This document shows, piece after piece, positions 1 to 7,604 of a DNA stretch of 64,000 nt. Origin of the DNA: Cellulomonas soli (GTDB lineage: Bacteria > Actinomycetota > Actinomycetes > Actinomycetales > Cellulomonadaceae); NCBI RefSeq assembly GCF_013409305.1, contig NZ_JACBZJ010000001.1, positions 992,001 to 1,056,000 of the forward strand, read 5' to 3'. The notes beneath the pieces were generated by a model. It was not told the DNA's origin, did not search any database, and saw nothing but the letters and a program-made list of their open reading frames with translations. The first letter of the stretch is position 1. Every line of letters starts with the position of its first letter. Made by a program: the position numbers and the translations under genes.

Positions 1-378
1 GGCGTGAGCCGCCTGGCCACCAGCGAGTGGGCCCGGTGCCGGTCGACCATCACGCCGTACTCGATCGCGACGACCACGACGCCGCAGGTGCTGGCGATGC
101 TCACCGAGGCCGAGCACGAGCGTTCGCCCGCACGGGTCGCCTCAGCGGTCGTGGAGCTGCTGCGGTCCTCGGGCGACTCGGTGCTGTGCACGCACCGGCC
201 CGTGCTGCCCACGGTCGTCGACGTGCTCGCCCAGCACGCCCGCCGGGCCGTGGCCGACCAGCTGCCGGCGCACGACCCGTTCCTGCACCCCGGGCAGCTG
301 CTCGTCGCGCACGTCGCGCAGACCACGAAGGGACCGCGCGTCGTCGCTGCGGAGACCCACCGCCCACCGGCCGAGTGA
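1..378 (+). CDS. C-terminal part of a NUDIX/histidine-phosphatase protein (partial)
   Basis: Only the last 125 or so codons are present; the reading frame is open from base 1, so the gene begins outside the window. The residues TSEWARC followed by ITPYS, and later CTHRPVLP, match the C-terminal histidine-phosphatase half of actinobacterial MutT1-type proteins, where a NUDIX domain precedes a phosphoglycerate-mutase-like domain and the pair removes oxidised nucleotides. The CTHRPVLP segment would carry the second catalytic histidine. The N-terminal NUDIX box cannot be seen, so the fusion is inferred from the family rather than observed. A strong terminator follows 37 bases after the stop. Confidence 0.7.
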   Translation, partial: GVSRLATSEWARCRSTITPYSIATTTTPQVLAMLTEAEHERSPARVASAVVELLRSSGDSVLCTHRPVLPTVVDVLAQHARRAVADQLPAHDPFLHPGQLLVAHVAQTTKGPRVVAAETHRPPAE

Positions 379-415
379 GGGCGACGTGGCCGCCGGCGTG
401 GACCGGCACACCCCG

Positions 416-465
416 GGTACGACGACGCCGGACCGCCCCGTGGGCAGGTCCGGCGTGGTCGTACC
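416..465. terminator. Bidirectional terminator between convergent genes
   Basis: Two 19-base arms (416-434 and 447-465) are inverted copies with one mismatch, around a 12-base loop. The hairpin lies between the stop of the NUDIX/phosphatase gene on the plus strand and the stop of pitA on the minus strand, the expected place for a shared terminator. There is no clear U tract on either side, which is common in high-GC actinobacteria. Confidence 0.85.
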
Positions 466-477
466 AGCGGGCTGGCG

Positions 478-1482
478 TCAGAGCAGGATCGGGCTGAGCA
501 CCCAGTAGACGAGCGCGGCGACGCTCGCCGCGGCCGGGATCGTCAGGACCCAGGCGTAGGCGATGTTCTTCGCGACGCCCCAGCGCACGGCCGACAGGCG
601 CTTGGTCGCGCCGACGCCCATGATCGCCGAGGTGATCGTGTGCGTGGTGGACACCGGGGCGTGCAGCACGAACGCGTTGACGTAGAGCACCACGGCGGAC
701 ACCGACTCGGCCACGAACCCGCGGGCCGGGTCGAGCTCGATGATGCGCCGACCGAGCGTGCGCATGATGCGCCACCCGCCCGAGTACGTGCCGAGCGAGA
801 TGGCGCTGGCCGCGGCGAGCTTCACCCAGATCGGGATGCCCCCGTCCGCGCTGGCCCAGCCGACGGTGAGCAGCGCCATGTAGATGACGCCCATGGTCTT
901 CTGCGCGTCCTGCAGGCCGTGCCCGAGTGCCATGGCCGCGGCGGACGCGGTCTGCGCGAGCCGGAACCGGCGCGTGGTGCGCGTCGGCGAGGCCGAGCGG
1001 AATATCCACAGCACGCCGACCATGACGATGAACGCGAAGCTGAAGCCGACGACCGGGGAGATCACCATCGGCAGGACGACCTTGTCGACGATGGCCGACC
1101 AGTAGACGGCCAGGCCGCCTGCGAGACCGGCACCGACGAGGCCGCCGATGAGCGCGTGCGTGGAGGACGACGGGAGCCCGAACCACCAGGTGATGAGGTT
1201 CCAGACGATCGCACCGACCAGGGCGCAGAGCACGACGATCAACGCCTGGTGCGAGGACACGTCCTGCAGGTCGACGATCGACTTGGCGATCGTCTCGGCG
1301 ACCTCCGTGCCCAGGAGGGCACCGGCGAAGTTCATGACGGCCGCCATGATGAGCGCGGCACGGGGCGTCAGCGCACGCGTCGAGACCGAGGTCGCGATCG
1401 CGTTGGCGGCGTCATGGAATCCGTTGGTGTAGTCGAACGAGAGTGCGAGCGCGACTACGACGACGACGAGCGCGAGTTCCAC
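478..1482 (-). CDS. pitA: PitA-type low-affinity inorganic phosphate transporter
   Basis: Integral membrane phosphate (metal-phosphate) symporter of the PiT family, 334 residues. The hallmark GFHDAANA lies at residues 21-28 and the second internal repeat shows GLQDAQKTMG and STTHTITSAIMGVGA, so both inverted repeats of the family are present. About ten hydrophobic segments are visible. The start is GTG. It lies 5 bases after the stop of the DUF47 gene, so the two form one operon, as is usual: DUF47 proteins modulate Pit activity. It ends against a strong terminator shared with the gene on the other strand. Confidence 0.93.
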   Translation of the reverse strand: MELALVVVVVALALSFDYTNGFHDAANAIATSVSTRALTPRAALIMAAVMNFAGALLGTEVAETIAKSIVDLQDVSSHQALIVVLCALVGAIVWNLITWWFGLPSSSTHALIGGLVGAGLAGGLAVYWSAIVDKVVLPMVISPVVGFSFAFIVMVGVLWIFRSASPTRTTRRFRLAQTASAAAMALGHGLQDAQKTMGVIYMALLTVGWASADGGIPIWVKLAAASAISLGTYSGGWRIMRTLGRRIIELDPARGFVAESVSAVVLYVNAFVLHAPVSTTHTITSAIMGVGATKRLSAVRWGVAKNIAYAWVLTIPAAASVAALVYWVLSPILL

Positions 1483-1487
1483 CGCGC

Positions 1488-2108
1488 TCAGGACTCCTTG
1501 AGCGCGATGGTCTCGACGGTGTTCGCCACCTTCTCGAAGGCGTCGGCGGCATCCTCGAGCTTCTCGACGATCTCCTTGAGCTTCATCAGGAGGATCGGGT
1601 CGGCGACGTCGTCGAACAGCTGCGCGAGCAGCTTGCGGTGCGTCTTGTCGGCCTGGTTCTCGAGGCGGTTGACCTCGACCCAGTACTCCGAGAGCGAGTC
1701 CATGGAGCGCAGCCGGGGCATGGCCTCGGCGGTCAGCTCGGCGGCCCGCTGGAGCACCTGGACCTGGTCGGACACGCGTGCCGGCAGCTCCTCGACCTTG
1801 TACAGGACGATGAGGTCGGCGGCCTCCTCCATGAAGTCCATGCAGTCGTCGAGGGTCGACGCGAGGTCGTAGATGTCGTCGCGGTCGAACGGCGTGACGA
1901 AGGTCGAGTTCAGCCGACGCATGATCTGGTGCGTCGCGTCGTCGGCCGCGTGCTCGGCGTCGGCCATCCGCTTGCCGAGCTCCTTGCGGGTCGGGCGGTC
2001 GGCCCCGAGCATCTCACCGAGCAGGTTCGCTCCGGTCACGAGGTGCTGCGCCGAGGCGGCGAAGAGGTCGAAGAACGTGGTGTCGCGCGGGGTGAGGCGC
2101 AGTCGCAC
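1488..2108 (-). CDS. DUF47 (PhoU-like) Pit accessory protein
   Basis: A 206-residue, almost wholly helical cytosolic protein of the DUF47/YkaA family, distantly related to PhoU. It shows the acidic helical signature with ADAEHAADDATHQIMRRLN near residues 50-68, DDIYDLASTLDDCMDFMEEAADL near 80-100 and a long C-terminal helix. The family is nearly always encoded just upstream of a Pit transporter, as here (5-base gap), and is thought to regulate phosphate uptake. The start is GTG with a weak GGAG upstream. The 5' leader runs into an unusually structured intergenic region. Confidence 0.9.
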   Translation of the reverse strand: MRLRLTPRDTTFFDLFAASAQHLVTGANLLGEMLGADRPTRKELGKRMADAEHAADDATHQIMRRLNSTFVTPFDRDDIYDLASTLDDCMDFMEEAADLIVLYKVEELPARVSDQVQVLQRAAELTAEAMPRLRSMDSLSEYWVEVNRLENQADKTHRKLLAQLFDDVADPILLMKLKEIVEKLEDAADAFEKVANTVETIALKES

Positions 2109-2252
2109 GGGAGGCTCCCATGAGGGGGTTGACGGACGGGAGACAGGCTAGGTCACCGCCCAGTGTTTCCCCAACGCCGGATGTCCTGTGCATGCCTGTG
2201 AGACGGCTGCTAGGTGGACGGCAGACGTCGACCCCGCGAGACGCAGGTCACT

Positions 2253-2296
2253 CCCGGCACGGGCACGCAGACGCGCTGGTGACGCATCGTGCCGGG
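2253..2296 (-). other. Hairpin with 9-bp perfect stem
   Basis: CCCGGCACG (2253-2261) and CGTGCCGGG (2288-2296) are perfect inverted copies separated by 26 bases. The hairpin sits in the presumed 5' leader of the DUF47-pitA operon, immediately next to the larger nested element. The strand is assigned from the flanking genes, which both run leftwards. Confidence 0.5.
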
Positions 2297-2301
2297 GCTG
2301 A

Positions 2302-2390
2302 GGTGACGTCGGGCCGGGAGCGCCTCTCGGCGCGAGGCCGCTCGAAGCGGCGAGAGATGGAGCCCGGGGCTACCGCGACCCGACGTCGCC
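2302..2390 (-). ncRNA. Nested stem-loop element, candidate leader RNA
   Basis: The outer stem pairs 2302-2313 with 2379-2390: 12 base pairs in the plus-strand reading, one of them a G-U wobble, so a single A-C mismatch if read on the minus strand. Inside it CCGGG 2314-2318 pairs with CCCGG 2363-2367, then CTCTCG 2324-2329 with CGAGAG 2351-2356. The core is a tight hairpin, GCCGCT 2337-2342 with AGCGGC 2346-2351 and a 3-base loop. So four concentric stems fill 89 bases. I do not recognise a known riboswitch class. Possible roles are a cis-regulatory leader of DUF47-pitA, an attenuator or a small RNA. Confidence 0.4.
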
Positions 2391-2486
2391 GCTCATGCTA
2401 CGCCCCGGGGGGTCGGACCGGCAGGGCCCGACCGCAAGTGCCGAACCGGACGCGCCGGCACGGCACGGGGTCCGGACCCGCCCGGC

Positions 2487-3134
2487 TCAGTCCAGGTGGC
2501 CGGCCCGCCACAGCGCGGCCGAGGCGGCGAGCTCCTCACCCGTCCGGGCCAACGACGCGGCCGAACGGGTGGTGCGACCGGCGTCCTCGGGGGCGACCAC
2601 GTCGAGGTGGTCGGCGTCGAACGCCGCCCCGGTGGCCAGCACGTGGCAGAACGCGGCCGCCCGTTCGAGCGCGACCGCGAGGTCCCCGGTGTAGACGCCG
2701 GACAGCACGGCGTCGGCGGCGGCGCGCACGTCGTCCGGCCCGGGCGGGTCGACGACGCCGGCGATGGCACCGGCCACCGGTGCGGCGGCGACACCCTGAC
2801 GGAACCGGTCGGCGACCGTCTGCGGGTCGCGGCGCACCCACTCGCGCAGCACGTAGAGCCGCCACAGGGCGCCCGGCAGGCTGGTCGGGGGGCTCTGCGA
2901 CCACAGGGTCGCCACGAGGTCGAGCCCCTCGGTCTCGACGAGCGCGACGAGCCGCGCCACGACCGCCGGGTCGCCCGCCTCGGCCCGGCCGTGGTGGACG
3001 AGCGCGGCGGCGGTGGTGTGCGCGATCTGCGCGCGCGCCTCGGGGTCGAGGTCGCCGGGGATCGCGTCCGTCTGCGCGGCGTCCAGCAGGGCAGGACGGC
3101 GGGGTCGGCGGGGGCCGTCGGTGGGCTGGGACAT
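2487..3134 (-). CDS. Conserved actinobacterial hypothetical protein
   Basis: A 215-residue, mostly helical cytosolic protein; I do not recognise a domain with a known function. It starts at ATG with the peptide MSQPTDGPRR and a proline/arginine-rich N-terminus, followed by helices including EGLDLVATLWSQSPPTSLPGALWRLYVLREWVRRD around residues 70-105. The LPGALWRLYxLREWVRR stretch looks conserved in uncharacterised actinobacterial proteins I have seen, but I cannot name a function. No membrane segments or signal peptide. It stands alone, diverging from the sugar porter 100 bases away. Confidence 0.7.
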   Translation of the reverse strand: MSQPTDGPRRPRRPALLDAAQTDAIPGDLDPEARAQIAHTTAAALVHHGRAEAGDPAVVARLVALVETEGLDLVATLWSQSPPTSLPGALWRLYVLREWVRRDPQTVADRFRQGVAAAPVAGAIAGVVDPPGPDDVRAAADAVLSGVYTGDLAVALERAAAFCHVLATGAAFDADHLDVVAPEDAGRTTRSAASLARTGEELAASAALWRAGHLD

Positions 3135-3233
3135 GGCATCGATGATCGCACCGGGTGCGAACACCCCCTCCACGGGTGAGAGTGGGACCGGCCCCGCGGG
3201 GGTGGTGGCCGCACGACCTCGGGGGGACGGCTC

Positions 3234-4664
3234 ATGTCCGGAAGCACAGGCGCGCCCACGGGCGAGCACCACGGCAAGGCGATCGGGCTGGCGGTGGCCG
3301 CGGCCGTCGGCGGCTTCCTGTTCGGCTTCGACAGCTCGGTGATCAACGGGGCCGTCGACGCGATCGAGGGGCAGTTCGACCTCGCTGCGACGGTGACCGG
3401 CCTGGTGGTCGCGGTGGCGCTGCTCGGCTGCGCGGTCGGCGCGTGGCTCGGCGGGCGGCTCGCCGACCGGTGGGGTCGCACGAAGGTGATGCTGCTGGGC
3501 GCGGTGCTGTTCTTCGTGTCCTCGATCGGCTCGGCGCTGGCGTTCGCCGCCTGGGACCTGGCGATCTGGCGGGTGATCGGCGGCATCGGGATCGGCATCG
3601 CGTCGGTGATCGCCCCGGCGTACATCGCCGAGATCGCCCCCGCCTCGGTGCGCGGCATGCTCGGCTCGCTGCAGCAGCTGGCGATCACGCTCGGCATCTT
3701 CGCGGCGCTGCTGTCCGACCAGCTGCTGGCCACGACCGCCGGCGGCGCGTCCCAGGAGCTGTGGCTCGGCTGGGAGGCGTGGCGCTGGATGTTCCTGGTC
3801 GCGGTGGTGCCGGCCGGCGTGTACGGCGTGCTCGCGCTGCGGATCCCGGAGTCTCCCCGGTTCCTGGTCGCCCAGGGGCGCACGCCGGAGGCGGTGGAGG
3901 TGCTCACGCGGGTGCTCGGCACGCAGGAGGAGGCGCAGGGCCGGGTCACGGAGATCGAGCGCACGATCGCCAAGGACGCGAAGGTCGTCGAGCACGCCTC
4001 GTTGCGCGGGCCACGGTTCGGGCTGCTGCCGATCGTGTGGGTGGGCATCCTGCTGTCGGTGTTCCAGCAGTTCGTCGGGATCAACGTGATCTTCTACTAC
4101 TCGACGACGCTGTGGCAGGCGGTGGGCTTCGACGAGAGCCAGTCGTTCCTGGTCTCGACGATCACGTCGGTGACGAACGTGCTGGTCACGCTCGTGGCAA
4201 TCGCGCTGGTCGACCGGGTGGGCCGGCGGCCGATCCTGCTGGTGGGGTCGGCGGGCATGACCCTGTCGCTGGGCCTCATGGCGCTGGCCTTCACGCAGGC
4301 GACGACGTCCGGCGACCAGATCTCGTTGCCGGCCGGCTGGGGCACGACGGCGCTGGTCGCGGCGAACGCGTTCGTCGTCTTCTTCGGCGCGTCGTGGGGG
4401 CCGCTGGTGTGGGTGCTGCTCGGCGAGATGTTCCCGAACCGCATCCGGGCGGCCGCGCTGGGGGTGGCGGCCGCGGCGCAGTGGATCGCGAACTTCCTCA
4501 TCACGGTCTCGTTCCCGCCGCTGCTCGACGCGTTCGGGGCGACCGTCCCCTACCTGATGTACGCGTTGTTCGCGGCGCTGTCGTTCGTGTTCGTGCTCGC
4601 GCGCGTGCCCGAGACCAAGGGCATGCAGCTGGAGGACATGCAGGGCGCGACGCACGGGCACTGA
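3234..4664 (+). CDS. Sugar porter family MFS transporter
   Basis: A 476-residue, 12-TM proton-coupled sugar transporter of the MFS sugar porter family (XylE/GlcP/AraE type). Seen in order: GGRLADRWGRTK (motif A, TM2-3 loop), PAYIAEIAP (TM4-5), PESPRFLVAQGR at the end of the first half, QQFVGINVIFYYSTTLW (TM7, sugar-binding QQxxGxN), DRVGRRP (second motif A) and PETKG near the C-terminus. The start is ATG. The specific sugar cannot be told from sequence; glucose, xylose or arabinose are the usual substrates. A degenerate 10-bp tandem repeat begins at its stop codon. Confidence 0.93.
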   Translation: MSGSTGAPTGEHHGKAIGLAVAAAVGGFLFGFDSSVINGAVDAIEGQFDLAATVTGLVVAVALLGCAVGAWLGGRLADRWGRTKVMLLGAVLFFVSSIGSALAFAAWDLAIWRVIGGIGIGIASVIAPAYIAEIAPASVRGMLGSLQQLAITLGIFAALLSDQLLATTAGGASQELWLGWEAWRWMFLVAVVPAGVYGVLALRIPESPRFLVAQGRTPEAVEVLTRVLGTQEEAQGRVTEIERTIAKDAKVVEHASLRGPRFGLLPIVWVGILLSVFQQFVGINVIFYYSTTLWQAVGFDESQSFLVSTITSVTNVLVTLVAIALVDRVGRRPILLVGSAGMTLSLGLMALAFTQATTSGDQISLPAGWGTTALVAANAFVVFFGASWGPLVWVLLGEMFPNRIRAAALGVAAAAQWIANFLITVSFPPLLDAFGATVPYLMYALFAALSFVFVLARVPETKGMQLEDMQGATHGH

Positions 4665-4738
4665 CGGGCACTGACGCGCGCTGACGGGCGCTGGTCGGCA
4701 CTGGCCAGCACTGTCGGCACTGGTCGGCACTGCCGGCA
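4661..4738 (+). repeat. Degenerate ~10-bp tandem repeat, eight units
   Basis: Units beginning CTG repeat at about 10-base intervals with consensus CTGGTCGGCA; two units are 9 bases. The array starts inside the stop codon of the sugar porter and ends before the marR promoter. Units drift from CTGACGGGCA on the left to CTGGTCGGCA on the right, which looks like slippage-generated sequence. I see no dyad that would make it a terminator. Confidence 0.7.
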
Positions 4739-4782
4739 CCGACCCGTTCGGGTGTCGTCGACGTCACAGTCGTCTGCGTGAT

Positions 4783-4803
4783 GCAACTGTTGCCGAGGGC
4801 AAC
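4783..4803. promoter_or_regulatory. MarR operator 1 (overlapping palindromes)
   Basis: GTTGCC-GAG-GGCAAC (4789-4803) is a perfect 6-bp inverted repeat. It overlaps the palindrome GCAAC-T-GTTGC (4783-4793). Sites built on TTGCCnnnGGCAA are typical MarR-family operators, and this one lies upstream of a marR gene. It covers the proposed -35 element. Confidence 0.7.
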
Positions 4804-4818
4804 TATCGGCCCTATGGT
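4790..4818 (+). promoter_or_regulatory. Promoter of the marR-efflux operon
   Basis: TTGCCG (4790-4795) and TATGGT (4813-4818) are separated by exactly 17 bases, a good sigma-70-type promoter for an actinobacterium. The -35 lies inside operator 1 and the -10 abuts operator 2, so bound MarR would block RNA polymerase. Confidence 0.6.
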
Positions 4819-4831
4819 TGCTCAAGGCAAC
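4817..4831. promoter_or_regulatory. MarR operator 2
   Basis: GTTGC-TCAAG-GCAAC is a 15-base inverted repeat with the same outer bases and length as operator 1. Its centre is 28 bases from that of operator 1. It covers the expected transcription start just downstream of the -10 element. Confidence 0.7.
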
Positions 4832-4896
4832 GACATCGGTCGGGTCCGCGGCAGGCGCCGCCGGCCCGGGCCACGGGCGAGGACAGGAGGCGCGGC

Positions 4897-5355
4897 ATGC
4901 CGGTCCAGGACCTGCTCGGCGCAGCCGGCCAGCTCGCCCGCGCCCAGCGCGAGGCCGGGCTCGACATCGCCCGCTCGGTCGGCGCCTGCCGCGCCACCGT
5001 CTCGCTCGTCCGGCTGCTCGACGGCTGCGGCGAGGCACCCCTCGGTCAGCTCGCCGGAAGCCTGCGCGTCGACCTGTCGGTCGCGAGCAGGCAGGTCAGC
5101 CAGGCCGTCCAGGACGGGCACGTCGAACGCAGCATCGGCCCCGACGACCGGCGCATCCGCACCGTCCGCCTGACCCCCGCGGGCCAGGACCTCGCCGCGC
5201 GGCTGCACCAGGAGTCCGCCGACCGCGCCGCCGTCACGTTCGCCGACTGGACCGACGACGAGCTCACCGCCGCCGCCACCACCCTGCGCCGGCTCGCCGA
5301 CGCGCTCACCCCCCGCACGACCGGGCACCCGGCGCGCACCATCGACGAGAGCTGA
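4897..5355 (+). CDS. MarR family transcriptional regulator
   Basis: A 152-residue winged-helix repressor of the MarR family. The recognition region LGQLAGSLRVDLSVASRQVSQAVQDGHVER is followed by the wing DDRRIRTVRLTPAGQDL. The ATG start is set by AGGAGG at 4885-4890. Its stop lies 2 bases before the start of the DHA2 efflux gene, so they are co-transcribed. Two inverted repeats overlap the promoter, indicating autorepression of the whole operon, relieved by a ligand that is probably an efflux substrate. Confidence 0.9.
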   Translation: MPVQDLLGAAGQLARAQREAGLDIARSVGACRATVSLVRLLDGCGEAPLGQLAGSLRVDLSVASRQVSQAVQDGHVERSIGPDDRRIRTVRLTPAGQDLAARLHQESADRAAVTFADWTDDELTAAATTLRRLADALTPRTTGHPARTIDES

Positions 5356-5357
5356 GC

Positions 5358-7037
5358 ATGACCACCGACACGTCGCCCACGGCCACCACCCCGGGCACTG
5401 CAGCGCCCACAGCACCCGCAGCACCCGCAGCGCCCGCATTGCCCTCAGCAGGGCACCGCACCGACGAGCCCGTCGCCATGACGCACCGGCAGGTGCTCGA
5501 GGCGCTCTCCGGGATCCTCCTGGGGATGTTCGTCTCGATCCTCGCGACGAGCCTCGTCTCCTCCTCGCTGCCGCGGATCATCACCGACCTCGGCGGCTCG
5601 CAGTCCGCGTTCACCTGGGTCGTCACCGCGACCCTGCTCACCACCACCGTCACGACCCCCATCTGGGGCAAGCTCGCGGACCTGTTCGACCGCAAGATGC
5701 TCATCCAGGTCGCCCTCGTCGTCTCGGTGCTCTCCTCGGCGCTCGCCGGGATCTCCCAGACCACCGGCCAGCTCATCGCCGCCCGTGCCCTCCAGGGCAT
5801 CGGCGCCGGTGGCCTGACCGCCCTGGCCACCGTGCTGATCGCCGACATCATCAGCCCGCGCGAACGCGGTCGGTACATGGGCTACACCGGCGCGATCATG
5901 GCGCTCGGCATGATCGGCGGACCGCTCATCGGCGGCATCGTCACCGACGGCCCCGGCTGGCGCTGGAACTTCTTCTTCGGGCTGCCGTTCGCCGTCGCCG
6001 CGATCATCGTGCTGCAGCGGACGCTGCACCTCGCCCCGCGCGCCCGCCGCCTCGTGCGCATCGACTACGCCGGTGCCGCCCTGCTCTCGCTCGGCATCGC
6101 GACGCTGCTGCTGTGGATCACCTTCGTCGGCGACCAGTTCGCCTGGGGCTCCTGGCAGACCGCCGCGATGGTCGGGGGCTCGCTCGCCCTGCTCGCCCTC
6201 GCCGTGCTCGTCGAGCACCGCGCGGCCGAGCCGATCATCCCGCTGCGCCTGTTCCGCAACCGCACGCTCGTGCTGTCCGTGATCGCCTCGATCTCCGTCG
6301 GCATCGCCCTGTTCGGCACCTCGGTCTTCCTCAGCCAGTACATGCAGCTCGCCCGCGGCAAGACCCCGACCCAGTCCGGCCTGATGACCATCCCGATGGT
6401 CACCGGCATGGTCCTCGCCTCGACGCTCTCCGGCCGGTACATCACGCGTTCGGGCCGCTACAAGCGCTTCATGGTCGCCGGCGCGAGCATGCTGAGCATC
6501 GGCCTCGCCCTCATGGGCACGATCCACTACGACACGAACTTCACGCTCGTCGCGGTGTACATGGCGCTGCTCGGCGCGGGCGTCGGCATGCTCATGCAGA
6601 ACCTCGTGCTGGCCGTGCAGAACACGCTCGACGTGCAGGACATCGGCGCCGGGACCGCGACCGTCGCGTTCTTCCGGTCGCTCGGCGGCACCGTCGGCGT
6701 CTCCGTGCTGGGCGCCGTGCTCGGCTCGCGGGTCGGCGACCTGATCGTCGAGGGGCTCGTCAAGATCGGCATCGACCCGTCCGCGCTCGGCGGCAGCGGC
6801 AGCGCCCTGCCCGACCTGGCGACCCTGCCCGGGCCGGTGCGCGTCGTCGTGGAGTCCGCGTTCGGCGACGGGATCGCCGAGCTGTTCCTGCTGGCCGTCC
6901 CCGTCGCGCTCGTCTCGCTCGTCGCGGTCCTCCTGCTGCGCGAGGTCCCCCTCGGCACCCGGTCGGGCGCCGAGCTGCGCGCCGAGGCCGGTACCAGCGA
7001 CGCGGTGGCCGCCGAGACCGCGTCCGTCCACGCCTGA
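5358..7037 (+). CDS. DHA2 (EmrB/QacA) family multidrug efflux MFS transporter
   Basis: A 559-residue, 14-TM drug/proton antiporter. A roughly 40-residue Ala/Pro/Thr-rich cytosolic N-terminus precedes TM1. GKLADLFDRKM (motif A), RALQGIGAGGLTAL with a following arginine-rich loop, and the motif-C-like stretch ALGMIGGPLIGG mark the family. The start is ATG, 2 bases after the marR stop. It is flanked on both sides by MarR-type regulators, which supports ligand-induced efflux of a toxic compound. The substrate cannot be predicted. Confidence 0.92.
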   Translation: MTTDTSPTATTPGTAAPTAPAAPAAPALPSAGHRTDEPVAMTHRQVLEALSGILLGMFVSILATSLVSSSLPRIITDLGGSQSAFTWVVTATLLTTTVTTPIWGKLADLFDRKMLIQVALVVSVLSSALAGISQTTGQLIAARALQGIGAGGLTALATVLIADIISPRERGRYMGYTGAIMALGMIGGPLIGGIVTDGPGWRWNFFFGLPFAVAAIIVLQRTLHLAPRARRLVRIDYAGAALLSLGIATLLLWITFVGDQFAWGSWQTAAMVGGSLALLALAVLVEHRAAEPIIPLRLFRNRTLVLSVIASISVGIALFGTSVFLSQYMQLARGKTPTQSGLMTIPMVTGMVLASTLSGRYITRSGRYKRFMVAGASMLSIGLALMGTIHYDTNFTLVAVYMALLGAGVGMLMQNLVLAVQNTLDVQDIGAGTATVAFFRSLGGTVGVSVLGAVLGSRVGDLIVEGLVKIGIDPSALGGSGSALPDLATLPGPVRVVVESAFGDGIAELFLLAVPVALVSLVAVLLLREVPLGTRSGAELRAEAGTSDAVAAETASVHA

Positions 7038-7123
7038 CGCGCGGACCGACCGGCAGCCGACGAACCAGCGACGACATGACGCATCCGGCACCGTCCACGG
7101 GCCACATCCGGGAGGATGGGCCC

Positions 7124-7573
7124 GTGGACGCCGAGGACCCGATCCGCCAGGTCGAGCGCGAGCTCGGGATGCTGCTGCGCCGTGCGCACGCCGCATCGAC
7201 CGCGATCGCCCGGAAGGTCCACCCCGACCTCGAGCCGGGCGTGTACGCGACGCTGGCCTACATCTCCCGACGACCGGGCGTGCGGGCCAGCGTGGTGGCC
7301 GACGACTTCGGCATCGGCCGCGCGACGATCTCGCGCCAGCTCGCCCGGCTCACCGACCTCGGGCTCGTCGAGCGACGGCCCGACCCGGACGACCAGCGCG
7401 GCCAGCTGCTCGCGCTGACGCCCGAGGGCACCGAACGGCTCGACCGGGCGCGCGGCGCCCGAGGCGGGTTCCTGCGCGAGGCGCTGGACCTGTGGGAGGA
7501 GGACGAGCTGCGGCACCTGGCCGCCCAGCTCGCCCGGCTCAACGCCGCCGTGGCCGCGTCCGTGCGACGCTGA
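7124..7573 (+). CDS. Second MarR family transcriptional regulator
   Basis: A 149-residue MarR-family regulator with the recognition segment RASVVADDFGIGRATISRQLARLTDLGLVERRPDPDD and the wing QRGQLLALTPEGTERL. GTG at 7124 is chosen because GGAGG (7111-7115) lies 8 bases upstream; an in-frame ATG at 7076 lacks a ribosome site. It begins 86 bases after the efflux gene, on the same strand. No clear TTGCC-type inverted repeat is seen in front of it, so it may be controlled from the upstream promoter or act elsewhere. It ends at a terminator-like hairpin shared with the opposing NERD gene. Confidence 0.88.
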   Translation: MDAEDPIRQVERELGMLLRRAHAASTAIARKVHPDLEPGVYATLAYISRRPGVRASVVADDFGIGRATISRQLARLTDLGLVERRPDPDDQRGQLLALTPEGTERLDRARGARGGFLREALDLWEEDELRHLAAQLARLNAAVAASVRR

Positions 7574-7604
7574 CCGCACCCCGACGGGCTGGGGCGTCCG
7601 GTCA
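7571..7604. terminator. Shared hairpin at convergent stop codons
   Basis: TGACCG (7571-7576) pairs with CGGTCA (7599-7604) and an inner CCCC/GGGG extends the stem. The arms contain the stop codons of both converging genes, suggesting a compact bidirectional terminator. Confidence 0.5.

Larger units (their letters stand above)
2109..2486. other. Gene-free 378-base spacer with strong secondary structure
   Basis: No credible coding sequence is found on either strand. The minus strand carries the 3' end of the conserved hypothetical gene at 2487 and the 5' leader of the DUF47-pitA operon. The segment holds several strong inverted repeats, listed separately: 2253-2261/2288-2296, the nested 2302-2390 element, 2411-2416/2428-2433, and 2446-2451/2470-2475 (CCGGAC/GTCCGG). 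The last one, next to the stop at 2487, is a possible terminator for the upstream gene. Confidence 0.6.

Noticed and set aside
2302..2390. Known riboswitch upstream of the pit operon
   Set aside because: I could not match the conserved core of any riboswitch class I know, so it is reported only as an unassigned structured element.
4661..4738. Tandem repeats as a CRISPR array
   Set aside because: Units are about 10 bp, degenerate and contiguous with no spacers.
2487..4739. Long minus-strand frame joining the conserved hypothetical gene to sequence opposite the sugar porter
   Set aside because: The part beyond 3134 is the shadow of the sugar porter. The ATG at 3134 begins protein-like sequence.
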